The notes beneath the pieces are model-generated. The model saw only the letters and a list, made by a program, of their open reading frames with translations. It was not told the origin of the DNA and did not search any database. This document shows positions 7,513 through 15,118 of a stretch of DNA of 39,027 nucleotides, piece after piece. Source of the DNA: Bacteroidota bacterium (GTDB lineage Bacteria; Bacteroidota; Bacteroidia; B-17B0; Aurantibacillaceae). Within the stretch, counting starts at the first letter, position 1; each line of letters begins with the position of its first letter. Made by a program: the position numbers and the translations under genes. Where the stretch lies: assembly GCA_030681615.1 (NCBI GenBank), contig JAUXSA010000177.1, positions 1 through 39,027 of the forward strand. The letters run 5' to 3'.

Positions 7513-7901
7513 TGAACCTGTTTAAAAAAATACACCACATAGCCATTATCTGTGCCAACTACGAGGCCTCCAAAAAATTTTACACCGAATTTTTAGGTTT
7601 AAAAATAGAACGTGAGAATTTTAGAAAAGACCGTAACTCTTATAAACTCGACCTTTCGTTAAATGGAGAATATGTTATTGAATTGTTTTCTTTTCCACAA
7701 ACACCCAAACGATTGAGCAGGCCCGAAGCAACAGGCTTAAGACACCTTGCCTTTGAGGTAGATAATATTTTAGAAGCTACGCGTTATCTTGAAAAAAATA
7801 ATATTATTTTTGAACCCATAAGAATAGATGAGTACACCAATAAAAAATTTACCTTCTTTTCAGACCCCGATCAATTACCAATTGAACTTTATGAAAAATG
7901 A
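7512..7901 (+). CDS. gloA2: SMU1112c/YaeR-type VOC metalloprotein (glyoxalase I-like)
   Basis: A 129-residue single VOC-domain protein, the same length as E. coli YaeR and very similar along its whole length (KIHHIAIICANYEASKKFY, GEYVIELFSFPQTP, EATGLRHLAFEVD, DPDQLPIELYE). Expected metal ligands are His9, Glu57, His78 and Glu125, in the pattern of glyoxalase I. The family is glyoxalase-like, but its substrate has not been established, so lactoylglutathione lyase activity should not be assumed. It heads a plus-strand run: the GNAT gene follows after 30 bases. The start ATG at 7512 leaves only a short untranslated region because the divergent STAS-like gene begins at 7461. Confidence 0.88.
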   Translation: MNLFKKIHHIAIICANYEASKKFYTEFLGLKIERENFRKDRNSYKLDLSLNGEYVIELFSFPQTPKRLSRPEATGLRHLAFEVDNILEATRYLEKNNIIFEPIRIDEYTNKKFTFFSDPDQLPIELYEK

Positions 7902-7931
7902 GTAATTTTAAATTTTAAAAGCCACCAAAAA

Positions 7932-8480
7932 ATGTTAGAACTAAACTTTAAACCCTTTCCTGTTTTAGAGACCGAAAGATTGGTGCTTCGCGAAATAAAT
8001 AAAAAAGATATAGATACTTTATTCTTGTTAAGAAGTAACAAGCCGGCCATGCAGTATATTGATAAGCCATTAGCTATTTCTAAAGATGAGATAAAGCCTT
8101 TCATTAAAATGATCAATAAAAAAACAAAGGATAACGAAACCATTGCATGGGCCATTACATTAAAAACAAAAAATGAATTAATAGGCACCATCTCCTACCA
8201 TCGCATAGAGCGCGAAAATTACAGGGCAGAAATTGGTTATATGATCATGCCTGAATATTGGAACACAGGCATATTAAGCGAAGCCATGCCATCAGTAATT
8301 GCTTACGGTTTTAACAAAATGAAATTGCACAGCATTGTAGCTAACATCAATCCAAATAATGCCATATCGCGTAGGCTGTTAGAAAAATTTAACTTTAAAA
8401 AAGAAGCTTATTTTAAAGAGAACTATTTTTATAACGGCAGGTTTTTAGATACCGAGATCTACTCATTACTAAAGAGTTAA
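7932..8480 (+). CDS. GNAT acetyltransferase, RimJ/RimL type
   Basis: A 182-residue N-acetyltransferase of the RimJ/RimL group, transferring acetyl from acetyl-CoA to an amine (a protein N-terminus or a small molecule; not determined). The family opening LETERLVLREINKKDIDTLF is clear, and the body carries the strand AEIGYMIMPEYWNTGILSEA. This corresponds to motif A, although the usual R/Q-x-x-G-x-G/A acetyl-CoA loop reads YWNTGI. The C-terminal segment NPNNAISRRLLEKFNFKKEA is the typical GNAT end motif. It follows the VOC gene by 30 bases and is probably co-transcribed with it. Confidence 0.85.
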   Translation: MLELNFKPFPVLETERLVLREINKKDIDTLFLLRSNKPAMQYIDKPLAISKDEIKPFIKMINKKTKDNETIAWAITLKTKNELIGTISYHRIERENYRAEIGYMIMPEYWNTGILSEAMPSVIAYGFNKMKLHSIVANINPNNAISRRLLEKFNFKKEAYFKENYFYNGRFLDTEIYSLLKS

Positions 8481-8484
8481 GCTA

Positions 8485-8516
8485 TTTGTTCAACTGCTTA
8501 CTATTCTGTAATTTTA
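8485..8516 (+). promoter_or_regulatory. promoter of the ferritin-like gene
   Basis: TTTG (8485-8488), 20 bases, then TAATTTTA (8509-8516). The ATG at 8527 is only 10 bases after the -7 box, so the mRNA leader would be about 5 bases or absent. Confidence 0.5.
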
Positions 8517-8526
8517 ATCTATTCAA

Positions 8527-9090
8527 ATGCAGATCAACCATCCCGAATTAACCGACCTTTTAAAACAAGCATACTCTGCCGAAAAAGCAGCTGCGTTTGC
8601 TTATCAGGGCCATGCTGCTTCGGTAAAGAACCCGGAAGAAAAAAAAGCTATTCGGCAGATAGAGATAGATGAATGGGGCCACCGGGAGGAAGTACTAAAG
8701 ATCATGCAACAATACGATATCCCTATTTCAAAATATTACGAATTAAGGTTTCATATTATTGGTAAAATAATTTCGGGTAGTTGTTTTGTAATTGGCTGGT
8801 TCATGCCTTTTTATTTTGCCGGCAGACTCGAAAGTGGTAACGTTTGCGAATATTTTAGAATGAAACAGTTCTTTAATTCTATGGGTATTATAGAACATGA
8901 TAAAGTACTTTACGAAATGGGCATTAAAGAAAAAGAACACGAAGTGTATTTTTTACAACAGATAAAAAATAATAAGTTACTCCCCTACTTTGAAAAAGTA
9001 TTTAAATGGGGTATTATTGAAAGTATGAATAATATTGATCTTGATAAAAAACGTCCTGTAGAAGAATCGGATCACTATTGCAAAAAATAA
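8527..9090 (+). CDS. ferritin-like diiron-carboxylate domain protein
   Basis: A 187-residue helical protein with a ferritin-like/COQ7-type pattern. Two ExxH motifs are visible: Glu49-x-x-His52 in DEWGHREEV and Glu135-x-x-His138 in IKEKEHEVY. Glu19 (SAEKAAAFAYQGH) and Glu108 (NVCEYF) occupy the remaining ligand positions, giving a complete set for a two-iron site. A hydrophobic stretch (about residues 77-98, ISGSCFVIGWFMPFYFAG) separates the two halves, as in membrane-bound demethoxyubiquinone hydroxylase-like proteins. The reaction is unknown; an oxygenase or peroxide-reducing role is possible. The following GNAT gene begins three bases after the stop, so they form an operon. Confidence 0.7.
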   Translation: MQINHPELTDLLKQAYSAEKAAAFAYQGHAASVKNPEEKKAIRQIEIDEWGHREEVLKIMQQYDIPISKYYELRFHIIGKIISGSCFVIGWFMPFYFAGRLESGNVCEYFRMKQFFNSMGIIEHDKVLYEMGIKEKEHEVYFLQQIKNNKLLPYFEKVFKWGIIESMNNIDLDKKRPVEESDHYCKK

Positions 9091-9093
9091 AGC

Positions 9094-9930
9094 ATGCTGA
9101 ATTTAAAAATATATACAACTGTTAACGGGTATTTAAAAGAGAATCTTGAAGTGCTTGAACAACGCGAGTTGGAGAACAATATTATTTTAGGTATTTGCAA
9201 CAGTTTTAAAGACAAAGATGTTCAAATGCCCGATTGTCATTTTATAAGTGTGTTTGAGGGAAATGAGTTTAAAGCAACCGCAGTAAGAACATTACCAAAA
9301 GTAATAATAAGTGGCACTACAAAAAACAAAGAGGATATTGAATTGCTGGCCAATTATTTTACTGAAAATAAAATAAATATTAAAGGTGTTGTTGGCGAAA
9401 CATTATATTCGGAAGCCTTTACTGACTTTTTAAAAAAAAATAAAGCAAGTAACAGGCAATTGCTGGTGCATAAACTGGAGAAAGTAAATGATCTTGTTTT
9501 AGCAGAAGGCGAATTTAAAATTGCTAAGCACGGTGCGGTTGAGTATTTGTCTGAATGGTCAAACCAGTTCCAGCATGATGCGCATGCATTTCCTAAAAAA
9601 ACAAAAACAGAAATTCATTATTTTATTAAAAGCCTGATTGCAAACGGTGAGCTCTTTACCTGGGTAAAAAATGGTGACCTTGTGAGCATGGCAGGTATCG
9701 TTCGCAAAACAAATAATATTGGTATAGTTGGACAGGTTTACACACCAAAACATTTACGTGGAAAAGGATATGCTAAAAGTTGTGTACTTAAATTAAGCGA
9801 ACATATTTTAAAGAGTGGCTATAAACACTGTGGGCTTTTCACCGAAAGCTCTAACCCAACTTCAAACAAGATCTATAAAGAGATAGGTTATAACGTATCC
9901 ACACAATTCAGCGATATTGCCTTTGAATAA
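9094..9930 (+). CDS. GNAT acetyltransferase with N-terminal extension
   Basis: A 278-residue protein whose C-terminal ~130 residues form a GNAT domain: LVSMAGIVRKTNNIGIVGQV, then YTPKHLRGKGYAKSCVLKLSE with the acetyl-CoA loop R-G-K-G-Y-A, then GLFTESSNPTSNKIYKEIGY. The first ~140 residues lack a clear motif and resemble the N-terminal half of two-domain GNATs. The substrate is not recognisable. It begins three bases after the ferritin-like gene and should be translated from the same mRNA. The ATG at 9094 lies directly behind the upstream stop codon. Confidence 0.8.
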   Translation: MLNLKIYTTVNGYLKENLEVLEQRELENNIILGICNSFKDKDVQMPDCHFISVFEGNEFKATAVRTLPKVIISGTTKNKEDIELLANYFTENKINIKGVVGETLYSEAFTDFLKKNKASNRQLLVHKLEKVNDLVLAEGEFKIAKHGAVEYLSEWSNQFQHDAHAFPKKTKTEIHYFIKSLIANGELFTWVKNGDLVSMAGIVRKTNNIGIVGQVYTPKHLRGKGYAKSCVLKLSEHILKSGYKHCGLFTESSNPTSNKIYKEIGYNVSTQFSDIAFE

Positions 9931-10058
9931 TACCTGGGCTTGCAGAATAATTGACATTTATTATTGCCATCTCATTTTGGGAATTTTTTTCCACTAGTCT
10001 TTTACAATACTGTTTAATTAACTTGGTATTGTATTTGAAACATAGGTATAAAAAACTT

Positions 10059-11159
10059 ATGATCGAAAAAATATCATTAAAACGTGTCAATCGTTTTTTG
10101 CTGCTTGGGATATTGTTAACTGCAATCTTATACTTTGCCAAACAGGTTCTAATTCCGGTAAGTTTTGCCATTTTTTTCGCAATGCTATTTACAAAGCTAT
10201 CCAATAAAATGGAAACCAAAGGTATAAACCGCGCGTTCTCGGCTTTGATCTCGGTACTAATGATTGTTGTGGTAAGTTTTGGTATTGGCTGTTTGGTTTT
10301 CATGCAAGCTAAATCGTTATCTGATGAATTTCCTGAAATAGAAAAAAAATCTCAAAAATTTATGGAAAAAGCACAGAATTATGTTAGTTGGAAACTAGAT
10401 GTGCCTAAAGAAAAACAAGATGAGATGATCAATAAAAAAATTAAGTCTTTTATTGAATCATCTGGTCAGGGTTTAAAAGATTTTTTTGCAGGTTTTATAG
10501 GTATACTTGGTTCGTCGGTAATGGTACTACTCTTTACTTTCCTATTTCTTTATCAACGCGAAAAATATGAAAGTTTTTTTCTGCGGCTTTGCGATACTAC
10601 CAAACCCGATGAAGCAAAAAAACTCATCCATAAAATAAGCGCTGTTTCACAAAATTATTTAACAGGCAGGGCTTTATCTATTCTGATCTTTACTGCACTA
10701 TTTACAACCGGATTTTTAATAATAGGTTTAAAGGGTGCCTTTTTGTTGGCTTTTATTGCAGCTTTATTAACCATCATTCCATACATCGGTTCTATTATAG
10801 GAGGTTTGTTTCCTTTTGCGGTGGCTTTGGTAACCGAAGATTCAACCGATGTTGCTATTGGTGCATTAGCGGTTATTGGTATTATACAGGCAATTGATAA
10901 CTATTTTATTGAGCCGTACATTATTGGCGGCGAAGTTAACATCAGCGCATTTTTTACGATCTTGATTTTATTGATAGGCGGCTTGATATGGGGAGTTGCA
11001 GGTATGATCTTATTTTTACCAATGCTGGGGGTTGCTAAAATTGTTTTTGATAATGTACCCGAGTTAAATGCTTATGGATATTTGATCGGCGACCAACAGG
11101 GAGAAAAAACATCAGGCCGTATGATGGAAAAAATAAAAGGTTGGTTTAAAAAGAAATAA
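10059..11159 (+). CDS. AI-2E family (TqsA/PerM-like) membrane transporter
   Basis: A 366-residue integral membrane protein of the AI-2E exporter family. The start at 10059 (MIEKISLKRVNRFLLLGILL) is used; the frame extends back to 9951, but the extra 36 residues follow a TTG codon and do not resemble the family. Two helices lie near the N-terminus, followed by an extramembrane helical region (residues ~75-135) and six further helices. Family-typical segments include ILVLLFTFLFLYQREKY-like residues, LIFTALFTTGFLIIGLKGAF, IPYIGSIIGGLFPF and IDNYFIEPYIIGGEVNISAFF. Members transport varied solutes (autoinducer-2, Na+/H+ exchange, Li+); the substrate here is unknown. It ends 12 bases from the convergent lactonase gene. 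Confidence 0.88.
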   Translation: MIEKISLKRVNRFLLLGILLTAILYFAKQVLIPVSFAIFFAMLFTKLSNKMETKGINRAFSALISVLMIVVVSFGIGCLVFMQAKSLSDEFPEIEKKSQKFMEKAQNYVSWKLDVPKEKQDEMINKKIKSFIESSGQGLKDFFAGFIGILGSSVMVLLFTFLFLYQREKYESFFLRLCDTTKPDEAKKLIHKISAVSQNYLTGRALSILIFTALFTTGFLIIGLKGAFLLAFIAALLTIIPYIGSIIGGLFPFAVALVTEDSTDVAIGALAVIGIIQAIDNYFIEPYIIGGEVNISAFFTILILLIGGLIWGVAGMILFLPMLGVAKIVFDNVPELNAYGYLIGDQQGEKTSGRMMEKIKGWFKKK

Positions 11160-11171
11160 AAAAACTACATT

Positions 11172-12293
11172 TTAATCAGCCCCAACCATCTGCAAACACG
11201 AAGGCATTGGCACTTTTATTTGTGTGCCGGTTGCTTTTAATTTGCCGTTTTTTTGGTTGCGTTTAAAAACTACAATAGTACCGCTAACCTGGTTAGCAAC
11301 CAATAAATAATTACCCGAAGGATCGATGGTAAAATTACGGGGAATCTCACCCAAAGTAGATTGATAAGCAACATGCGTTAACTTTCCAATATCATCAATT
11401 GAAAAAATGGCGATGTTATTTTCCTTACCACGATTGGCTGCATATAAAAATTTACCATCCGGTGAAACATGAATATCGGAAGCTGAATAAGGTCCTTTTG
11501 TGTCAGGTGTATGAATTAAAACGCGTTGCAGTGTATCTAATTTTCCTTTATTAAATGTATAAGCTTGTACCGTGCCTGATAATTCTTCTATACAATAAAC
11601 AAATTTTCCGTTTGGATGAAACGTTATGTGTCGCGGGCCGCTGCCGGGAACAACATATCCCAACTGCGGTGGATTTGGATTTAATGGTTCTTCGTTATCT
11701 GCATTAAATGGATAACACCTTAACATATCAGAACCAAGATCGGGCACTACAAAATAATTATAGTCAGGCGAAAAAACAGCTGAATGCGGGTGCGCTTTTT
11801 CTTGTCTTTCTATATTTACGCTTTTACCACTTAATTGCAGTTCCATAGAAACAGGTTTAATACTTCCATCAGTATTAATACCATAAACAGTAATGTTACT
11901 ACCAGTATAATTTGAATTGATGATGAATTTATTTTTGTTGTGAAGCGTAATGTAAACCGGGTTGGCACCATTGCTTCGCTCTTTATTAATGAATGTCAAT
12001 TTGCCTTTTATCTTATCGAAAGAAAATGCACTCACGCTACCACTTGTATCAGTTTTTGTATCAGTGCAGGCATATACATATTTGCCATCCGAAGTAACTG
12101 TAAGGAACGACGGATTAATAATTGTTTTTTCTGTATTGGTTATCTCTGTTAGCTTTCCTTTTTTACCATTGAATTTATAAACGTAAATACCTTTACTGTC
12201 TGTTTGTGTATATGTACCAACAAACAAATAATAGTTTTGCGCAGTTGCAAAAAAATAAAATACCGAACAGAAAAATAGTAATATGTTCTTCAT
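11172..12293 (-). CDS. exported seven-bladed beta-propeller lactonase-family protein
   Basis: A 373-residue protein of the lactonase/6-phosphogluconolactonase (YbhE/Pgl) propeller family. The start at 12293 gives a signal peptide (MKNILLFFCSVFYFFATAQ) followed by the family opening YYLFVGTYTQTDSKGIYVY. Blades repeat with motifs such as FLTVTSDGKYVYAC, HPHSAVFSPDYNYFVVPDLG, PRHITFHPNGKFVYCIEEL and DIHVSPDGKFLYAANRG. Cytoplasmic Pgl hydrolyses 6-phosphogluconolactone, but this protein is exported, so a different lactone or a non-enzymatic role is more likely. Such secreted paralogues are common in Bacteroidota. It is convergent with the AI-2E gene and divergent from the DsbA-like gene (148 bases between start codons). 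Confidence 0.85.
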   Translation of the reverse strand: MKNILLFFCSVFYFFATAQNYYLFVGTYTQTDSKGIYVYKFNGKKGKLTEITNTEKTIINPSFLTVTSDGKYVYACTDTKTDTSGSVSAFSFDKIKGKLTFINKERSNGANPVYITLHNKNKFIINSNYTGSNITVYGINTDGSIKPVSMELQLSGKSVNIERQEKAHPHSAVFSPDYNYFVVPDLGSDMLRCYPFNADNEEPLNPNPPQLGYVVPGSGPRHITFHPNGKFVYCIEELSGTVQAYTFNKGKLDTLQRVLIHTPDTKGPYSASDIHVSPDGKFLYAANRGKENNIAIFSIDDIGKLTHVAYQSTLGEIPRNFTIDPSGNYLLVANQVSGTIVVFKRNQKNGKLKATGTQIKVPMPSCLQMVGAD

Positions 12294-12387
12294 AATTATA
12301 TATAAATGTTTGACAAGTTTAACCAAAAAAAACCGATTTATAATTACTTATTCTTTTACATAAATTAGCATTGTTCCGGCAAATGAG

Positions 12388-12419
12388 TTTGTCATCCAAC
12401 ATTTTATACTTTAACTTTA
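12388..12419 (+). promoter_or_regulatory. promoter of the DsbA-family gene
   Basis: TTTG (12388-12391), 20 bases, then TAACTTTA (12412-12419). The -7 region lies inside a short tandem repeat of ACTTTA (three units, about 12408-12425), so neighbouring registers offer further -7-like boxes. The GTG start at 12441 is about 15 bases downstream of the expected transcription start. Confidence 0.5.
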
Positions 12420-12440
12420 ACTTTAATAAAAAATTATATA

Positions 12441-13097
12441 GTGAAAAATAAATTTAAAATAGAGATCTGGTCGGATATACAATGTCCGTTTTGCTACATA
12501 GGCAAACGTAAAATAGAAAAAGCGTTGGAATCGTTTAAAGAGAAAGATAGTGTGGAGATAGAATGGCGCAGCTACCAGTTAGATCCTGATTCCACATCGC
12601 AACCGGGCGTTGACCTGTATGATTACCTTGCCAAACGTAAAGGACAAACAAGAGATTGGGCAATAGAGATGCATAAGAATGTAACACAAATGGCAAAAGA
12701 AAATGGTTTGGATTATCATTTTGAAAAAGCAATTCTTGCAAATTCATATAATGCACACCGTTTAATCCATCTTGCAAAAAAATACAAACTTGGCAATGAA
12801 GCAGAGGAAAAAATATTTAAAGCTTACTTTACAGAGGGAAAAGATATTGCAAACATTGCAACATTAACTGCTCTTGGAATAGAATTAGATTTAAAGGAAG
12901 AAGAACTAAAAGAAGTACTTAACTCTGATAAATTTGGAGACGAAGTAAGAGCAGATATTGAAGAAGCTCAAAACATTGGTGTAAAAGGTGTTCCGTTTTT
13001 TGTATTTAACAGGGCTTATGCTATTTCAGGTGCGCAGCCTGTTGAGATCTTTACCGAAACGTTAAATAAATCTTTTGAAGACTGGAAAAAGAATTAA
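12441..13097 (+). CDS. DsbA-family (FrnE-like) dithiol oxidoreductase
   Basis: A 218-residue thioredoxin-fold protein of the FrnE/2-hydroxychromene isomerase-like DsbA group. The active site is Cys15-Pro-Phe-Cys18 in IWSDIQCPFCYIGKRK, and the cis-proline loop is GVKGVPFFVF with Pro185. A helical insertion separates the two halves of the fold. There is no signal peptide, so it should act in the cytoplasm, unlike classical DsbA; family members are linked to oxidative stress or polyketide-like isomerisation, and the substrate is not known. Translation starts at GTG 12441, the first codon of the conserved N-terminus. Monocistronic, convergent with the POT transporter downstream. Confidence 0.88.
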   Translation: MKNKFKIEIWSDIQCPFCYIGKRKIEKALESFKEKDSVEIEWRSYQLDPDSTSQPGVDLYDYLAKRKGQTRDWAIEMHKNVTQMAKENGLDYHFEKAILANSYNAHRLIHLAKKYKLGNEAEEKIFKAYFTEGKDIANIATLTALGIELDLKEEELKEVLNSDKFGDEVRADIEEAQNIGVKGVPFFVFNRAYAISGAQPVEIFTETLNKSFEDWKKN

Positions 13098-13133
13098 TGC
13101 CTGGCTTTTAAATTATTAATTCTAAATTTGAAA

Positions 13134-14636
13134 TTACTTAACGCCCCCCATTAACTTCTTCACTAAAGGAGAAATTAAAATTAATAACACACCCGCAATT
13201 AAAGCGTATAACCCTAACTGTTTATAACCATCGGCATAAATATTTAATTTTTCAAGATTAGTTGAATTTTCGGATGCACCGGCAATGTTAGCGCCTAAAA
13301 GGCCTGCAAAGTATTGTCCGTAAGCGCTTGCTAAGAACCACATGCCCATCATCACTGCCTGTGTTTTTTGAGGTGATAGTTTTGTCATAATAGACATGCC
13401 TATTGGCGACAAACACAATTCGCCAAAAGTAATTACAAACCAGCCAAAAGTAAAAAGATCTAAAGAGGTCATACCATTGGCGTCGGCAAAAAATTTGGTA
13501 TAATAAAAAACATAAAAACCACCGGCTAAGAATAAAAAACCCAAACCAAATTTTACAACAGTGTTGGGTTCTATTTTTCGTTTGCTCATCCATATCCAAA
13601 GTATGCCTATTAACCCTGCAAATACAATTACAACTAAAGAGTTTGCTGCGTTATTCACGCCATTAGGATCCATCGTCATTCCAAGCACTGTATTATTTAA
13701 ATTATTAGCTGCAAATAAACTTAACGATCCTCCACTCTGCTCAAAGAAAGCCCAGAATACAATGGAGAAGAAAATGAATACCATTGCTGCAATTAGTTTT
13801 TTATTTTCTGCCAACGAAAAATTTCTCATCTCGTAAGCAAGGTATGCCAAAGCGCAAGGACCAATAATGAACATAAAAATATCGGTGTACTGCGAGTTGG
13901 AAACAAGCAAAATAATAAATGGTATAACAGCAATTGAAAGTCCGTAAGTAATGTACTCGTAAGTTTTTCTTTTTGCGGGTGCTAAATTTAATAAGGGCGA
14001 AATACCAATAGGTCCCAAACTTTTTTGTGTTTGTGTAAAGGTGAGTAAACTAATAACCATTACAATAGCTGCTAAACCAAACGCAATGTTCCATTCTAAA
14101 CCCTGTGGCACATAACTATCAAACAAGGTTCGTTTACCAATAGCAATGCAAAGATACCCTCCAAGCAAAGCACCCAAATTTACGCCGGCATAAAACAATG
14201 AGAAACCTGCATCTGTGCGGGGGTCGCCATCTTTATACAAACGGCCAACAATGGTAGAGATGTTGGGTTTAAAAAAACCGGTACCAATAATATTAAAACC
14301 AATACCAATAAAAAAAAATTCTTTAGGATCAACAGCTAAAATAATACTTCCAACGATCATGAGCAGTCCACCCCAGAAAAGCGATTTGCGATAACCTAAG
14401 ATCTTATCGGCAAACAAACCACCTATGAATGTGAAAGCATAAACAAAAGCCTGTGTAGCGCCGTATTGCAAATTAGCCTCTACTTCATCGAGCTTAAGCT
14501 GGTCGACCATAAAGAAGGCCAGCATACCGCGCATACCGTAAAAACTAAAACGTTCCCACATTTCACTAAAAAACAAATACCACAGTTGCCTGGGGTATTT
14601 GCCTTTAAAATTCTGTATTTGTGATAGATCTTCCAT
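13134..14636 (-). CDS. POT/PTR-family proton-coupled peptide transporter (copy 1)
   Basis: A 500-residue major-facilitator protein of the POT family, importing di- and tripeptides with protons across the inner membrane. The POT signature E-x-x-E-R-F-S-F-Y-G (SEMWERFSFYGMRG) sits in the first helix, followed by the PTR2 segment FFKPNISTIVGRLY and FSLFYAGVNLGALLGGYLC. About fourteen membrane helices are predicted, matching the family. It is the last of three same-strand genes: POT copy 2, GxxExxY protein, POT copy 1. The gap to the GxxExxY gene is 52 bases with no convincing promoter. The two transporters share the signature and overall plan but have diverged, so the duplication is old. Confidence 0.92.
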   Translation of the reverse strand: MEDLSQIQNFKGKYPRQLWYLFFSEMWERFSFYGMRGMLAFFMVDQLKLDEVEANLQYGATQAFVYAFTFIGGLFADKILGYRKSLFWGGLLMIVGSIILAVDPKEFFFIGIGFNIIGTGFFKPNISTIVGRLYKDGDPRTDAGFSLFYAGVNLGALLGGYLCIAIGKRTLFDSYVPQGLEWNIAFGLAAIVMVISLLTFTQTQKSLGPIGISPLLNLAPAKRKTYEYITYGLSIAVIPFIILLVSNSQYTDIFMFIIGPCALAYLAYEMRNFSLAENKKLIAAMVFIFFSIVFWAFFEQSGGSLSLFAANNLNNTVLGMTMDPNGVNNAANSLVVIVFAGLIGILWIWMSKRKIEPNTVVKFGLGFLFLAGGFYVFYYTKFFADANGMTSLDLFTFGWFVITFGELCLSPIGMSIMTKLSPQKTQAVMMGMWFLASAYGQYFAGLLGANIAGASENSTNLEKLNIYADGYKQLGLYALIAGVLLILISPLVKKLMGGVK

Positions 14637-14649
14637 GGAACACTGATGA

Positions 14650-14658
14650 CGCAGATAG
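14650..14658. repeat. left inverted copy of the TATCTGCG motif flanking the GxxExxY gene
   Basis: CGCAGATAG, reverse complement CTATCTGCG, lies just beyond the 3' end of the GxxExxY gene. It matches, in inverted orientation, TTATCTGCG copies at 15080-15088 and 15108-15116 on the other side of the gene. Confidence 0.4.
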
Positions 14659-14688
14659 TTATGATTGAATATGATTTTTTTTAAATAA

Positions 14689-15096
14689 TTAGGATTGCAG
14701 ATGATGTTTGGGATTATTAGAAAAAACTCTACGCTTCACTTCCGGTTTTTTTCCAAAATTTAAAAGTAAACCAACTTCAATTTCTGTAGCTTTCAAATAA
14801 TTTATCAATTGGAACTCATGTTCCTCACACAGACTTTCAGCTGCTTTTAACTCCACAATAATTAATTCATTTATCGCCAGATCAGCAAAATATTCTCCAA
14901 CTTCTTTATTCTCGTAAAATACTTTTATTCGCTTTTGTTTTTCAACTTGCATGCCTAATGCCTGAAGTTCAATGATCATAGCATTTTCATACACCTTCTC
15001 TAAAAAACCGTAACCGAGAGTGTTATACACTTTATAAAAGGCGATTATAATTTTTTCAGTGATATCTGAATGCTTATAATTATCTGCGCCTATCAT
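14689..15096 (-). CDS. GxxExxY family protein (PD-(D/E)xK-like)
   Basis: A 135-residue protein of the GxxExxY family, named for Gly30-x-x-Glu33-x-x-Tyr36 in GYGFLEKVYENAM. Asp72 (FADLAI) and Glu82-x-Lys84 (VELKA) complete a PD-(D/E)xK-type nuclease-like set, so a nuclease fold is probable but activity is unproven. The gene lies between two POT transporters on the same strand and has no functional link to them. It is flanked by short inverted TATCTGCG repeats, a pattern that suggests it arrived as a small mobile or repeat-associated unit. The ATG at 15096 begins MIGADNYKHSDITEKII; a longer start cannot be excluded but would run into the repeat. Confidence 0.8.
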   Translation of the reverse strand: MIGADNYKHSDITEKIIIAFYKVYNTLGYGFLEKVYENAMIIELQALGMQVEKQKRIKVFYENKEVGEYFADLAINELIIVELKAAESLCEEHEFQLINYLKATEIEVGLLLNFGKKPEVKRRVFSNNPKHHLQS

Positions 15097-15116
15097 ATTA
15101 ATCAGCGTTATCTGCG
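15080..15116. repeat. two direct copies of TTATCTGCG upstream of the GxxExxY gene
   Basis: TTATCTGCG occurs at 15080-15088 (inside the 5' end of the gene) and 15108-15116, 28 bases apart. An inverted relative lies at 14650-14658, so the gene is bracketed by the motif. Confidence 0.4.
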
Positions 15117-15118
15117 TT

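Noticed and set aside
9951-10058. Longer form of the AI-2E transporter
   Set aside because: It opens with TTG and adds a 36-residue segment without family resemblance; MIEKISLKRVN at 10059 fits the family start.
9908-10303. Minus-strand frame of 131 codons
   Set aside because: It overlaps the GNAT and AI-2E genes antisense and has a low-complexity composition with no recognisable domain.
12297-12327. Promoter TTTG-N19-TATATATA for the lactonase gene
   Set aside because: The -7 box is a poor match and would place the transcription start inside or after the ATG at 12293.
12408-12425. ACTTTA tandem repeat as a CRISPR or minisatellite
   Set aside because: Only three 6-base units; better explained as promoter -7 region redundancy.
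13288-13599. 103-codon frame within POT copy 1 on the same strand
   Set aside because: Alternative frame inside a clearly coding POT gene; Cys/Trp/Phe-rich translation typical of a shadow.
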